From Prostheceraeus crozeri (lineage: Eukaryota; Platyhelminthes; Polycladida; Euryleptidae): a stretch of 64,000 nucleotides of DNA. The translations under genes were made by a program, and so were the position numbers. The DNA is taken from positions 62,001 through 126,000 of the forward strand of contig CAJQUW010004481.1 in the NCBI GenBank assembly GCA_907163375.1. Direction: 5' to 3'. The notes below the pieces were generated by a model, which was not told the DNA's origin, did not search any database, and saw only the letters and a program-made list of their open reading frames with translations. Positions 38,895-50,157 of this stretch are shown here, piece by piece (positions within the stretch are counted from its first letter, which is position 1; every line of letters begins with the position of its first letter).

Positions 38895-39653
38895 CATTAG
38901 CCAAATACCTTGACCTGAATCTTGCCTTTCCGATAGTGAAGGGGACAGAGAGAGAGAAAGAGGGGAATGCGCCGTATATGGTTTTCACCGCATAGTAGGC
39001 CTACGTGCAACAGCTAGGTCTACTCTCTGCCTATTGGCGCTCTTTAATTTCATTGTGTTATCATCTACTGATTTCCTAGGATTTTAACAGATTGAGCGAT
39101 ATGCGCCGACAACCCATCAAAGACACTTTTGCTTAATTACTTAAATTACTTACCTGCTACTATCAACCTACAATGTTTGATTCATATAGCTTAATTCTAT
39201 TTTCATTCTGCTGGCAAGAAAAACAGTCAATGACAATAGGCCTTGACAGAGTTATGTTACAGGAATTATAATACAGTATGTAATTTTGCGGTATAAAAAA
39301 GAACAAGGTCTTCACAAATTAATTTCATAATTTTTCATAATTGATTTCATAAATGATAGAAGCGTGTAACAGAAGCTTCGAAGAGATAATGCAAGTATGC
39401 GTCCAACTTTAAACATGAATTAAATAAAAGGTAATCAAGCAGCTAATTTCATGACTCATCGCCCATCCATTGATGACATAACATTTTTTCACTTGTTTGC
39501 AAAGTCACTTGAAACTGTCACAGAGTAATTGGTCTCTCTCAGTGAATTGAATGAACCATCAAATGCTGATAACACAGTCCAGTCAAGCATGAAATTGTGT
39601 GGAATCGAATAAGCAACGTTTGAGCAAGTTGGTGACGAAATTCATTTGAAGCA

Positions 39654-40794
39654 ATGTCCACGGCTGGAGAACTGCATCTAGTTGATTATGTTATCCTTGG
39701 CCTCCATTTTGTTATCACAATCGGCCTTGGACTTTTCAGCACATTTCGTTCCAAACTTTCGGTTCAAAATTATTTCCTGGCCGGACGACAAATGAATTGG
39801 TTCCTTGTCGGTGCTTCTCTTTTTATGAGTAATATTGGTAGCAGCAGTTTTCTAGGCTTGAGTGGTTCAGCTGCCGCATCCGGTATTTCCGTTATTTGCT
39901 ATGAATGGACTGGCCTATTATGCATTCTTATTCTGGGATATTTATTCGTGCCGGTCTATTTATCAGCTGGAGTATATACGATGCCCGAGTATTTAAAACG
40001 ACGATTTGGTGGCTCTCGTCTACAGCTGTATTTAGCAGTTCAATCTTTGATTCTCTTTGTCTTAACTCGCCTGTCTGCTGAATTGTACAGTGGCGTAATC
40101 ATAATTGAAGTAGCTTTGGGATGGAATCGCTATGTTGCTGTAATTACTTTATTACTAGCTACAATGTTTTACACCATTCTCGGTGGCTTGGCTGCTGTTA
40201 TTTATACCGATGCACTACAAGCGGTGGTTGTACTCATAAGTGCCACTGTGCTTGCTCTGCTCAGCATGATTCATGTTGGAGGCTATGAGTCAATGCAAGT
40301 GCAATATTCCAATTCAATTGCAACATCTCTATTACTCTCCAATTCCACTTGCGGTCTAACTAATCCTGACGCTTTCCATATCCTCAAATCTGTGGAGGAC
40401 AAAGAATATCCTTGGCCAGGAGTCTTATTTGGATCAACTATTCTCTCTGCTTGGTACTTTTGTACGGATCAAGTTTTAGTACAGCGCATCTTGTCGGCTA
40501 AAAATCTCCTACATGCAAAAGCAGGAACAATTTTTGCAGCTTTGTTAAAAATTACTCCCTTCTTTCTAATGTTGTGGCCAGGGATGATTAGCCGCATTCT
40601 TTATCCGGATGATGTTGGCTGCGCAGATGCGGATTCCTGCAAAAAACTGTGTAAAAACCCGGCTGGATGCTCGAATTATGCCTATCCGCTGTTAGTATTG
40701 AAGTTAATGCCCACTGCATTGAGAGGGCTCATGCTGGCAGCAATGTTGGCGGCCCTTATGTCATCACTTACTTCGATATTTAACAGTGGAAGTA
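39654..40794 (+). pseudogene. SLC5-family sodium/solute symporter, 5' part, broken by Tigger insertion
   Basis: 380 codons from the ATG at 39654 encode the first ~10 transmembrane segments of an SGLT/SLC5-type symporter. Recognisable blocks are NYFLAGRQMNWF near residue 40, MPEYLKRRFGG, GGLAAVIYTDALQAVVV, WYFCTDQVLVQRILSAKN, and LRGLMLAAMLAALMSSLTSIFNS at the break. The family has ~14 segments and ~600-680 residues. At codon 381 coding is interrupted by a Tigger element; the rest resumes at 43289 in the same frame. So many codons in one exon is unusual for an animal SLC5 gene. The copy is null unless the element is absent on the other allele. Confidence 0.85.
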
Positions 40795-43286
40795 CAGTCA
40801 ACTCTCGATATAGCGACCGCGCTCGGTTCCGCTGGAAACGGTCGCATTGGCGCGACGGTCGCTATACCAAGAGAGTGCGATTAAGGCTTTTTAATGAGTA
40901 GTATTGCATCAAATGATTAGTTTTGAGCAGTTTTGAATTAGTTTTGAACATCCCATTACTTTCCCAACTAGCATGGAACATTCTACATTGGAAAATATCA
41001 ACTCTTATTCTACAATAGATGTATTATTTTTCATTGCCAAAACTACATGTAGGCCCTATATAGGCCTACCGCGTTTAAGTTAAAGCGACAGACCTAACAG
41101 CTTACCGATACTTCAAACACCACCTCAGTTACTGACTGTCTCTCTTGAAATAATTGTCGATGGTTGATTGTCGACGTCTTGCTGTAGACTCCTTTTCGTA
41201 AGAATTCCACAATGCCATCACTGCTGCAGATGATTTCTCCATTCCCGTTGCATTGAAATGGCGACGTAGTGTATCGAGCATTTCATTTATGTGGAAGGGC
41301 TGAAGGGCAGTTGGGAAGTCGCTGTCGTCATCTTCAGATTCCTCATTGTCTTCTTGTATGGTTGGTGCTGTATATGGATTGTCCTCGAAGGATTCAGTTT
41401 GACCCTCTGAGCTAATGAATTCGTTGAATGTTATGGGATCCTTGAGTTTCAATCCATTGACAGCTTTTTCGAACAGCTGTGCCAGTGGTATGTCATCCTC
41501 ATCCTCAGATCCTTCACCGGCGCTCTCCTCTCCGACCGTAGCTTCATTTCCAACTGTGTCTTCTGAAACGCCAGTCCGCCTGAAACATTTGGAGACGGTT
41601 TCAGGTCTGCATGCAGAAATGGCTTCACTCATCCAAGTGATGGATAGATGGACGTCGATACTTTTGTGAACGCTGTTGACATCGCCATCCATGGATTCGG
41701 CCTTCAAGATGACGAAATTCAATAGTCTCTGTTGATATTGTCGCTTTACAGTTGCAATGATTCCTTGATCGAGAGGCTGGAGCACGGACGTGGTGTTCGA
41801 CGGCATGAATAGGAGTTTCACATTGGTATAGCTGACATCGTGAGGATGAGATGGAGCGTTATCAAGGAGCAGCAAGATCTTACGTCCTTGCCTCGCCATC
41901 TTGCTGTTGAGTGAGTTCAGCCAATCTTGGAAGATTCTGCTCGTCATCCAAGCTTTCTTGTTATACGTCCAGGTCACAGGGAGTTTCTGCATGTTGCATC
42001 CCTTGAAACATCGCGGTCTTGCGGCTTTTCCTATCACGACTGGCTTTTCGAAGTCTCCAACAGCATTGACGCACAGGAGAAGAGTAAGCCGTTCTTTGCT
42101 CTTCTTTCCACCGGCAGCGTCGTCCCCACGCACATGAAGTGACCTGTCAGGCATCGCTCGAAACAGGATCCCCGTTTCATCACAATTGAAGATGTCCTTC
42201 ATGTCATATCCATGCAGGAGAAGAGGTAGCCTCTTTTTGTAGTCTTCTACAACAACGGGATCAACGGAAGCTCTCTCTCCGGAGAGTTTGACGGCACAAA
42301 TGTTGTGTCGTTTCTTGAAGTTGGATAGCCAACCCTGTGATGCTGAGAACGACGATATGTTGAGTTCCTTAGCGACGCGAAGAGCTTCAGCTTGAATAAT
42401 GGGTCCATTGATGGCCATATTCATTGCCCGCTTCCGTGTGAAACATTCGAAGACAGCATTCTCAAGCTCCTCGTGATGAGAATGCCCAAACTTCAGTCGC
42501 TTCGCCTCCCTGTTCGATCCTTTCTCAATTTCCTCTAGAACCTCAGCCTTGCGCTTGATGATGGACTGAATTTGAGTCTTTCCAACGCCGAATTGCTCGC
42601 TGATCTTCTTCGCAGATAGAGTCGATGAGAGTTGCAAGACTTCAGCTTTCCGGTCCAACGTGAGAGCACGACGTTTAGCAGTTAAGATCTTGCGGCTAGC
42701 CATGCTGAATGCAGATGAGCTTGAAAAGTGATGCACTATACACTGAACATTCTCCACAAACTTTCATCTTACATGACTGACGCAATCCAGCCTTCGGCAG
42801 CCTATCAAAATCCAGTCACAATCAATATCCACACATGCCGATGAGGGGGAGATCTGCAGTTGTGGCGAGCATCTGGATTACGTTTCATCGTAATTGATGT
42901 CGACTTAAGATGTCAATTGACACAAACAAAGAGTGACATTTCGCTCTGACTGTCTACAATCAACGGATCAAATTACCATCCAAGATTACAACATCAAAAA
43001 TTGCGTCAATTTACCGTCGGTGTATTAGGCAATTGGGTGAAATCAAAATTACTTTGACACTTTGTTAGTACTCTACAGTGTTGCACGGTCGCTGTGTCAA
43101 GAGAAAATGGTCTGTTCGTTCCCGATAAAACCGGTCGCAAGACGCGACGGTCGCTATATCAAGGGGTCGTTACATCGAGACTCCGATATACGTGATTTCC
43201 TATCTTGTCATTCGGTACCACGAGAGACCGGTCGTTAAAGCGCGACGGTCGCTATATCAAGACGGTCGCTAACCGAGGTTTGACTG
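40795..43286. mobile_element. Tigger/pogo-type Tc1-mariner element, intact transposase
   Basis: Bordered by TA on both sides (40793-40794, 43287-43288). Ends read CAGTCAACTC and CAGTCAAACCTC in inverse orientation. Repeated GCGACCGT/ACGGTCGC words lie within ~100 bp of the left end and ~200 bp of the right end and are likely transposase-binding sites. 2,492 bp in total, with one transposase ORF on the - strand. Confidence 0.92.
41129..42703 (-). CDS. Tigger/pogo-type transposase (CENP-B/jerky family)
   Basis: 524 aa from the ATG at 42703; an upstream extension lacks an ATG. The N-terminal psq-type helix-turn-helix (TLDRKAEVLQL...SEQFGVGKTQI) is followed by a CENP-B-type HTH (ASQGWLSNFKKRHN). 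The catalytic DDD triad is in FNCDETGIL, LLLLDNAPSH and VLQPLDQGII. An acidic tail ends in QSTIDNYFKR, a PCNA-binding PIP-box pattern as reported for pogo transposases. There is no internal stop, so the element may be active or recently so. Confidence 0.93.
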   Translation of the reverse strand: MASRKILTAKRRALTLDRKAEVLQLSSTLSAKKISEQFGVGKTQIQSIIKRKAEVLEEIEKGSNREAKRLKFGHSHHEELENAVFECFTRKRAMNMAINGPIIQAEALRVAKELNISSFSASQGWLSNFKKRHNICAVKLSGERASVDPVVVEDYKKRLPLLLHGYDMKDIFNCDETGILFRAMPDRSLHVRGDDAAGGKKSKERLTLLLCVNAVGDFEKPVVIGKAARPRCFKGCNMQKLPVTWTYNKKAWMTSRIFQDWLNSLNSKMARQGRKILLLLDNAPSHPHDVSYTNVKLLFMPSNTTSVLQPLDQGIIATVKRQYQQRLLNFVILKAESMDGDVNSVHKSIDVHLSITWMSEAISACRPETVSKCFRRTGVSEDTVGNEATVGEESAGEGSEDEDDIPLAQLFEKAVNGLKLKDPITFNEFISSEGQTESFEDNPYTAPTIQEDNEESEDDDSDFPTALQPFHINEMLDTLRRHFNATGMEKSSAAVMALWNSYEKESTARRRQSTIDNYFKRDSQ

Positions 43287-43288
43287 TA

Positions 43289-43849
43289 CTGTATTTACCA
43301 TCGACATTTGGAAAAGAATGCGAACACGTGTTAGTGCACGTGAGCAGATCATAGTAGGGAAAGGTTTTGTCGTTATTTTTGTTGGCCTTAGCATATTGTT
43401 GTTGCCAATTATGGACAATGCAGAGGGCGGTCAAATATTTCATTATCTTCAAGCAATTAGTTCCTATTTGGCACCTCCAATATTTTCATGTTATCTATTG
43501 GCAGTTATATCCACGCGAATCAATGAAAATGGCGCATTCTACGGATTGTTTACGGGATTCGTCTTTGGTGTACTAAGAATGATCGCCAGTTTCATTTATA
43601 CAGCCCCACCGTGTGGTCAGATTGATACACGTCCAACAATAATTAAAAATTTTCATTATCTGCATTACGCAATTTTTCTTTTCTTGTTATCAGGTGTGGT
43701 GACAGTAGTAGTGAGCTTATTAACAAAACCTCAAACAATGAAGGAGTTGGAAAATTTAACCATTTGGACCATAGCAGAGCTATCAACAAGAGTGGATCAC
43801 AAGCCTGGCGATGACTTTGATGAAGAAATCGAACCAAGTTCTAACCTAG
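43289..43849 (+). pseudogene. SLC5-family symporter, 3' part of the split exon
   Basis: Coding resumes directly after the second TA. It starts with the VFTIDIWKRMR block, continues through ISSYLAPPIFSCYLLA and the last transmembrane segments (LHYAIFLFLLSGVVTVVVSLLTKP), and then a cytoplasmic tail. The exon ends at a good splice donor, CTAG/GTAAGT, at 43850 in phase 1, so at least one more exon lies downstream, though I cannot identify it. Removing the element and one TA would restore the frame, which indicates a recent insertion. Confidence 0.85.
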
Positions 43850-43881
43850 GTAAGTTCCTATTGCAATCTATCAGTGCATGA

Positions 43882-45530
43882 GCAATATCACTAACATTAG
43901 CGATATAAAGAAAATTAACAATAAAATCTGCAATTATTCAAACGCGCCGGTTTCCAAACACCACAAGCCCTAATACAGCAAAATCTCTATAAGTTGAACG
44001 ACTACACACCCTCTAAAAATCGTTCAACCTTCACTGCAGACATTTGGAAATATTGTGTAATTGACACAAAAGCTCTGTCGTAACTGAATATCCAAAGAGA
44101 ATGATAACGATTAAGTAAATAAAAGACACCAACACCCTTAATTCCCCGCCAGCACTCGCCTGACTCAGGAATTGAACAGAAGTCCGCGGTGGACACGAGC
44201 TCGCACCTTCTTCACTCAACCATGCTACCATCAGCGGATCTGCAAGACAGGGATGGAGAAAACTATTCAGATCTGCTAAAACCCCGTCTATTTCAGGTGA
44301 ACTTGTGGCTGAATCACGTTCAGCTTAATTGTATATTCAAAATACATAAGTATCAAAATGGCTCATCCCTAATTTTCCGAGGAGAAACTCATTCGCATCT
44401 TGTCTCCATCATATTGACTCCGTAAATAACAAATGAATCATGCAGAATACAAATAAAATGTAAACTCCTATTGAAAAGCGGTTCCATACCTGTCAAGTTA
44501 TTCGCATTTTGTGTGTGACCCCAATCAGGGGGTTTCTCAAGCCTACCCGCATCAATAAGTGATGCTGTCGAATTATCGAATTTAATATATTGATTGTCTT
44601 TATGCGCGATAATCCAATGTTAGTCATATTCGTTATGCAGATAAGCTATAAAATTAGCGCGGTCATTGATCTTCCAGAGTTCTTCATGACTGGTTTGGGA
44701 GAGACACAGTTACAGGGCTATTGACAGCTTGTTTTTGACGTCATAACACAACGGTTTTTAAATTAAAAGTTTTGATTAAAAGTTTTGGATGACGCGGTAA
44801 TCAGTGATGCTGTAGGGATAGGATTCTATCTCTTTATAGAAATGTACAGACATCTATACTATGTATATGTCAATGCGATATTGTTTCACACTCAATATTG
44901 TTGTGTGCTAGGCAGTTTGTCTTCTTGCTTTATTATGCATTTATTATGCATTTTATTGTTTTGTGAGAGCAATCTCCATTCCATTGTTAGAGCAATAACT
45001 TTCCCGCGGCATGCATTTCAAGTTCCAATGTCATGCAAAAGTCCAGCTTGTCAGCTATCTACGGTACATGACTGACAATAGACATGACATGTCATCAGAC
45101 AATGGATGACCAAACAATTGTTAGCTGACCGTGAGCGAATCTTCACAGACGTATTTAACGCGGCATGAACAACGCCCGCTAACGCATTCTGGTCTCTCCA
45201 AGCGAAGTTGTCGGCGAGAGCCGTTGATGGTGTTTCAGCCTATCTTCTATGTGCGAACTATCATCGAACTGCTGCGGACGTGATCACCACTGCTTGTGGT
45301 CCTGGAAGAATCTGGAGACTCTGTTGGTGCTGTGACTGTCTTATAACTGTGAACGTACCATCTGTCCTTGTAAGGACTGTTTGCACCATTTATTTATTTT
45401 CACAATATAGTTTATCCACATTTTTCATTTACATTTTTCAATCATATGTTTTGGGAATATTAAGAAAATAATAACCCGTAACAATATAGAGTAGTCACAA
45501 CTTATAAGAAATAAATTCCACAATGCACCG
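43882..45530. other. Host sequence, no gene recognised
   Basis: Probably intron or intergenic DNA downstream of the SLC5 exon. Short ORFs only, none with a motif. No tRNA or other RNA gene seen. Confidence 0.5.
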
Positions 45531-45533
45531 CAG

Positions 45534-45640
45534 GGTTGGAACCGGCCGGTCGGTGGACGGGTCATTAAAAACCGGACGGTCCGGGATGGCACGGTGGCTG
45601 TACCGGTTGGTTAAGCCTTTGATCGTCAGACATTATTTTT
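45534..45640. repeat. hAT-like CAGGGTTGG end, partial copy
   Basis: CAGGGTTGGAACCGGCCGG followed by CCGG-rich sequence matches the start of the 34872 element. No second end found nearby. Confidence 0.5.
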
Positions 45641-45864
45641 TCAACTTATGCGTTATTCAACTTGGTCGACTTGTCAACATTATTCAATTTCCACATTATA
45701 TACATGAAATGCATGAATGACAGGCCTACAGGTACACGTACTTTATACCAGTGGTAAGTAAAACTCCACTTCTGGATAGCGCAAGATGGCCGCCAAGATT
45801 GCTGTGACCTCCCCCCCCTCGAAAACGACAGAGTGTGAGACTCGGTTGAGTTGGTCTCGGGTGG

Positions 45865-46640
45865 GTTGACGTGGGCGACCGCCTAGGTTGACGTGGGCGA
45901 CCGTCTAGGTTGTTGGAATGGTGAAACGGACATTAGATTCGTGTACAGCGTAAAATTCTGCATCGGTATGGTGAATTTGAAAGCAATCGGCGAGAAAAAA
46001 TTTTTCTTCAAAATTTTGGACGTTTTGGGCTGTAGCGTCAAAACGAGGCATCGGATGGGAAAACGGACGCCAGATTCGGATTCAGCGTGAAATTCTGCAT
46101 CTGTATGGTGAATTTGAACGCAATCGGAGAGAAAAAATTTTCGCTGACGTCCCCCCCGGCACCGATCTTCCAATTTCGCTTCTAGTGATCGTAGAAAGTC
46201 GTGCAATAGCTCGTTTGAAAGCTAAGAGTGAGACAAATTCACTGAAAGAAACGGTTTGTTCATATCTGTCTTCGTTTAGATGTGAGACGCCATTTAAGAT
46301 TTTGGGAGATTGGCGAAAAACGACAGAGTTAGAATTTTGGACGTTTTGGGCTGTAGCTTCAAAACGAAGCATCGGATGGGAAAACGGATTTCAGATTTGG
46401 ACTCAGCGTCAAATTCTCTATCAACATGCTGAATTTGAAAGCAATCGGAGAGAAAAAATTTTTCTTCACGAAATTTTTTCGAAAAAACGAGTTATAATTT
46501 TTGCAATGGCTGTGGGCTGTAGAGCCAAAACGAAGCACCGGATGGGAAAATGGAGGCCAGATTCGGATTCAGCGTCCAATTCTACATGGAATTGGTGTAT
46601 TTCCAGCTCAATCGGACCTCTAGAATCGGCGATAGAAGCG
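45865..46640. repeat. Four diverged direct repeats of ~150-170 bp
   Basis: A unit built around GCATCGGATGGGAAAACGG, AGATTCGGATTCAGCGT and AATCGGAGAGAAAAAATTTT recurs at about 45915, 46048, 46368 and 46540. Most units are preceded by GGACGTTTTGGGCTGTAG or a variant. A shorter GACGTGGGCGACCG duplication opens the block. An old satellite or repeated non-coding segment; no protein reading fits all units. Confidence 0.65.
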
Positions 46641-46691
46641 TTTTAAGTTTTTGGATGATGGATATTACGTCATCAGCTGATCGCCACAAAC

Positions 46692-46699
46692 TATATAAG
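46692..46699 (+). promoter_or_regulatory. TATA box (TATATAAG) of the spliced 47-48 kb gene
   Basis: TATATAAG, the same word as in the Polinton early class. About 45 bp downstream lies the splice donor CAACG/GTAAGT (46746), and the matching acceptor TTTCTTTGCAG ends at 47433, just before the ATG at 47440. This defines a 5' UTR exon and a 688-bp intron. Confidence 0.6.
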
Positions 46700-47439
46700 C
46701 TGGGAACCGACAGAGACTTGTCATTAAGACGAGAGATTGTCAACGGTAAGTCGTCTCTCTGAGCTCCGATGATAGCTTCGGACATTCCAAATTCCGAGTT
46801 TTAGAAAATTTCATTGCTGAAGTCATCTAAGGCGTCAGACTTAGAGGTTCGTCAGGAGATGGCCTTCGTCTCCAGGCCATAAAAGACTCCAAAACTTTAA
46901 AGGCTTGTAACTTTGCTTCTACAAGTCCGTTTGACTTGATTCAAAAAAGGTTCGGTCGCTATTGACCTGAACTCAGTGATACACTACTTATAAAATTTCA
47001 TAAGTAGTGCTAAAAAGTTGAAAAATTTAAATTCACTAGTTTTGGAGGTTTTCTGGGGTTTTCGACCCTGCTGAATTCAACTAAGGCATTCATAATGTTG
47101 CACGGGACGAGCTTCGGTTCGAGACTTGTTTTCTGATGTAAATAACTCCACAGATTTTCATGTCAAAATCGGGGTCCGGATACCAACACAGTGATATGAC
47201 GCACGCTCTGTCCGCGGGAGGTTGGATTTGTGGGCCGAGGCCTTGGAGTTGGGATAAGATCCCCTCTGAGTAATGCCTGTAACGGATTCATCAGCTTAAC
47301 TTGTCTTTCCTCAAGTAATGATAGCATTACAGTATGACTTTGAAAACATAATCTTCACATTTACTGACATTTTATTTCTATACGTTACGCTCTGCTCAGG
47401 TTTGATATCAAACTTTCTCATTTTTCTTTGCAGTGAAAA

Positions 47440-47679
47440 ATGACCAAAGATGCGAATAAACGCCTGCAATTTTTCAAATGCAGTTGTGGGGATGTTTTTA
47501 GGGGTGAGAATTTTCATTTTCATCATAAAAAGAATGCTGCGCATAGTGTTGCTAAGGTGTGGTTTTGTGTGTGGTGCAATGTGAGGTGTGATGAAAGGAA
47601 TGATGCGTTCAGTGAGATGCACTCGGTGTGTGTTTACAAAAATGTCAAAAGTTTTGATGAAGAAGATGATGTGTGGTGA
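47440..47679 (+). CDS. Zinc-finger N-terminal part of a spliced gene
   Basis: 79 codons starting 6 bp after a splice acceptor. It has two candidate zinc motifs: CSCGDVFRGENFHFHHKK, and FCVWCNVRCDERNDAF followed by H-x2-C. The frame ends at a TGA at 47677. The next frame carries a long protein-like reading from about the same point (EQGMLYEEGMCARLPP and on), so the two are probably one protein. The join could be a +1 slip at TGG-TGA-G, or a mutation or sequencing error. No known family recognised. Confidence 0.5.
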   Translation: MTKDANKRLQFFKCSCGDVFRGENFHFHHKKNAAHSVAKVWFCVWCNVRCDERNDAFSEMHSVCVYKNVKSFDEEDDVW

Positions 47680-48599
47680 GCAGGGAATGCTGTATGAGGA
47701 GGGAATGTGTGCTCGTTTGCCACCAGTAGAGGTGGTAAATGTTGAAAAGCGTGTTGCGAGTGATGTAGATTTGGATGCGAGTGCCTCCAAAAAGAGTAGA
47801 GTGATGTCGGTGAGTTGGATTTCGTCGGATGATGAATGTATGAGTGTTGATTCGAGTGTTGCTGCTGCTAAGCGTGAGCTTGAGAAAACTGTGAGGGCGA
47901 TTGTGCCAGCACCCGAGGTGTTGGCACAATCAACACCTAGACCTTTGCCGAAGTGTGTTGAGAAAGTTGAGAGGTCGACTGTTCCATGTGAAGTTGTGCT
48001 GTCAAGGGATGATGTGCGTGCTTATACGAATGTGAGGCATGAGTGTACAAAGTTAGAAGGAAGAGTGAGATCGCTGAAGAGTAGGCTGAAGGAGGTGACT
48101 GCTTAGCGTGATAGTTTGAAGTTGAATGCTGAGAGTGTGACTGAAAAGTTAAGGGAGTGTGTGGCTGCAAAAGAGAGTATGGTGAAGGAGAGAAAGTTGA
48201 AGGAAGAGGCGGTGACGAAGTTTGAGAAGTGTGATCGAGAGCGAAGTGAGGAGCGCATGCTGAAGGAAGCGGCGCTTGAGGAAGTGAGTTTGTTGAAGAA
48301 TGAGTTGGCGCGTTTGAAGGAGTGTGAGAAGGTGAAATCCCTCACAACTATGCACATCCCCATCCTGGGTGTCGTCCCTGACAAGCCAATTGTGTATCGA
48401 AATACAAGCAACGACGACACTCAGGAGTGCTACAGCTGTGCGGATGTCCGTTGCTACCATATAAATATTCACCACACCGACGACATCCGCATAGCTTGTT
48501 CAAAGCCATACAAGTATCGTGAGTATAATGACTGAGATATATCATCATGCCATCTTTCCAACTCTTACTTCTTTCATTTCAGGAGCCATAAAGAAGTAA
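47678..48599 (+). CDS. Coiled-coil protein, continuation with in-frame TAG and a spliced 3' end
   Basis: The frame at 47678-48106 gives a Ser/acidic region and the start of a coiled coil. A TAG at 48104-48106 interrupts it, but the same frame continues the heptad pattern without a break (RDSLKLNAESVTEKLREC), so the stop is an in-frame change in one helix. The C-terminal part has a Cys/His cluster (CYSCADVRCYH). A 64-bp intron fits at 48519-48582 (TATC/GTGAGT...TTTCAG/GAGCC); splicing would end the protein at TAA 48597. It may be a pseudogene, or translated with readthrough. Confidence 0.5.
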
Positions 48600-48830
48600 A
48601 AGCTATTTCTCGTGAACGCACCAAACGGCCTTTTTAAAGGCCACTCTTAATGTAGCTAGATCGGTCCCAAGCCCGACAGCATCTTCGGATGTGAACACAG
48701 AGGGAGAGTCTAGAATTAAAATTTAGTAAAATAGATGTGTGAGATGGATTCAACCCGAATCCTATAACACCTTTACATCTACTGACTATACATTTGTCCT
48801 GCTATCAGGTTGTTTTGACTTGCTATCTAG

Positions 48831-49076
48831 TTGAATAGTCTCTTGCTATCAAGAGATTCACTTCTGCTCATAAAGCACATCATCGCTGTAATACCTCCTT
48901 TGCTCGAGCGGTCCTTCGGGACGGCGGGTACTGCCGTAGAGGGATTGTGTTGCACGGGTTGTTCGTCGTTTGTTAGACCGAAACCTCTGAGCCGTTGCTC
49001 ATGTTGGGCGTTCGACTTCATACTCAACGTGACGCTTTCTCTCGCCAGGTCAGAGTACTTCAGCCATTCGACAAAG
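48831..49076 (+). other. Exon-like block ending in a splice donor; diverged copy of 49780-50015
   Basis: Similar to 49780-50015 in base order, including GTAATACCTCC and CGACAAAGGTT near its end. It ends at AAAG/GTTAGT (49077), and a CTTTTCAG acceptor follows at 49194. Whether it is coding or a 5' leader exon is unclear. Confidence 0.4.
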
Positions 49077-49235
49077 GTTAGTCTTTATGATATGGAGTAG
49101 AGTGAAATGTAATTCATTAGATGTCCCTTCAATGATTGCTCCCATGATAAACGTTGATGAGACAAATGAAATGATTCTCATCTTCTCTTTTCAGTGACTG
49201 AAATCTACTAACACACTACCGTATAATCGTCCACT

Positions 49236-49352
49236 ATGGGGCAAGACATGATAGAGCCTCCACGTGATTTGCCCTGGGCAGTCTTTAGACTGACGAATAC
49301 TATCACTAAGTTGAATCTGCTATCAGTCAACTCAGTCGCTGCATTGTATTAG
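49236..49352 (+). CDS. Small ORF, MGQDMIEPP family, copy 1 (38 aa)
   Basis: Starts 41 bp after a splice acceptor. Shares MGQDMIEPPRxLPWAVFRL and the following LNLLSVN with copy 2 at 49706; the ~110-bp DNA match is about 90%. The TAG stop lies immediately before the TATA box of the next gene. No family recognised. Confidence 0.4.
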   Translation: MGQDMIEPPRDLPWAVFRLTNTITKLNLLSVNSVAALY

Positions 49353-49357
49353 AGGGG

Positions 49358-49366
49358 TATATAAAT
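49358..49366 (+). promoter_or_regulatory. TATA box (TATATAAAT) before the 87-aa gene
   Basis: TATATAAAT, 30 bp before the ATG at 49397. Confidence 0.6.
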
Positions 49367-49396
49367 CACTGCCTCTCATTTCATTTCATTTCAATC

Positions 49397-49660
49397 ATGC
49401 AGACGCCGAACACTCAAGTCAGCTCTCCTGACAAGCCTCGGTTGAAGCCGAGAAATTTATTTCGCGAGTTTCAGCGGGCTGACGAGCGAAAAAAGCTGTA
49501 TGAAAATCTGGCACGGATAGGTGCATCGCAGTTTAGCGATGATGATACGACTGAGTGGGACTACATACCACCCCCAACTACTCAGTCGGTATTAGTAGAG
49601 GTGGATGCTGCTGCCATGAAGAGAATCAAAGACTCTCTCAGCAGAATTGGCCTGAAGTAA
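49397..49660 (+). CDS. Unknown small protein, 87 aa
   Basis: ATG 30 bp after a TATA box. Basic N-terminus (KPRLKPRNLFREFQRADERKK), a DDDTTEWDYIPPP segment, and a C-terminal helix (AAAMKRIKDSLSRIGLK). It ends at TAA 49658, but the same frame stays free of TGA to 50078, crossing TAA 49658, TAA 49856 and TAG 49970 and the MGQDMIEPP copy 2. The conventional reading is a short gene followed by a second small ORF. Confidence 0.5.
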   Translation: MQTPNTQVSSPDKPRLKPRNLFREFQRADERKKLYENLARIGASQFSDDDTTEWDYIPPPTTQSVLVEVDAAAMKRIKDSLSRIGLK

Positions 49661-49705
49661 GATGACGGCCACGAGAACGAACCACCGGTCCTAGTTAGGG
49701 CCACT

Positions 49706-49858
49706 ATGGGGCAAGACATGATAGAACCTCCACGCGGTTTGCCCTGGGCAGTCTTTAGACTGGCGAATACTATCATTAGGTTGAATCTGCTATCAGTCAA
49801 CTTGAACGTTGCAAATGAAGTTCGATGTAATACTTCCTTTCGACGGGCGTTCCTGTAA
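49706..49858 (+). CDS. Small ORF, MGQDMIEPP family, copy 2 (50 aa)
   Basis: In frame with the 87-aa gene. Shares its first ~32 residues with copy 1, then diverges (NEVRCNTSFRRAF). Similarity to copy 1 is at DNA level too, so these are segmental duplicates. No function can be assigned. Confidence 0.4.
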   Translation: MGQDMIEPPRGLPWAVFRLANTIIRLNLLSVNLNVANEVRCNTSFRRAFL

Positions 49859-50157
49859 AGGGCGGCAGTGAAACCCGTAGCTATGTATACCGCAAGGGAC
49901 ATTCGGCAATGGTCAATCTTGTTAAACCTCTCTGCGTCATGTTTGCAAGTGATTGCCTCTGTCTCAACGTAGTATGCATTCGCGCCAGGGCGACATTTAG
50001 CCAACTGTCGAAGGTTGCCTTATAAACTTTCCATTGCATACGTTATGAGAACCATGAGTTCTACCTGTCTCTATCAATGAGACGAATTGATGAATGGAAT
50101 GAAATGGGAGGACACTCATGCGCCACACGCAACATAACACACTTCTCTCTTCCGTAG

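Noticed and set aside
49582..50004. 140-aa - strand ORF
   Set aside because: Antisense to a region with + strand TATA box, splice-like signals and duplicated + strand ORFs; no recognisable motif.
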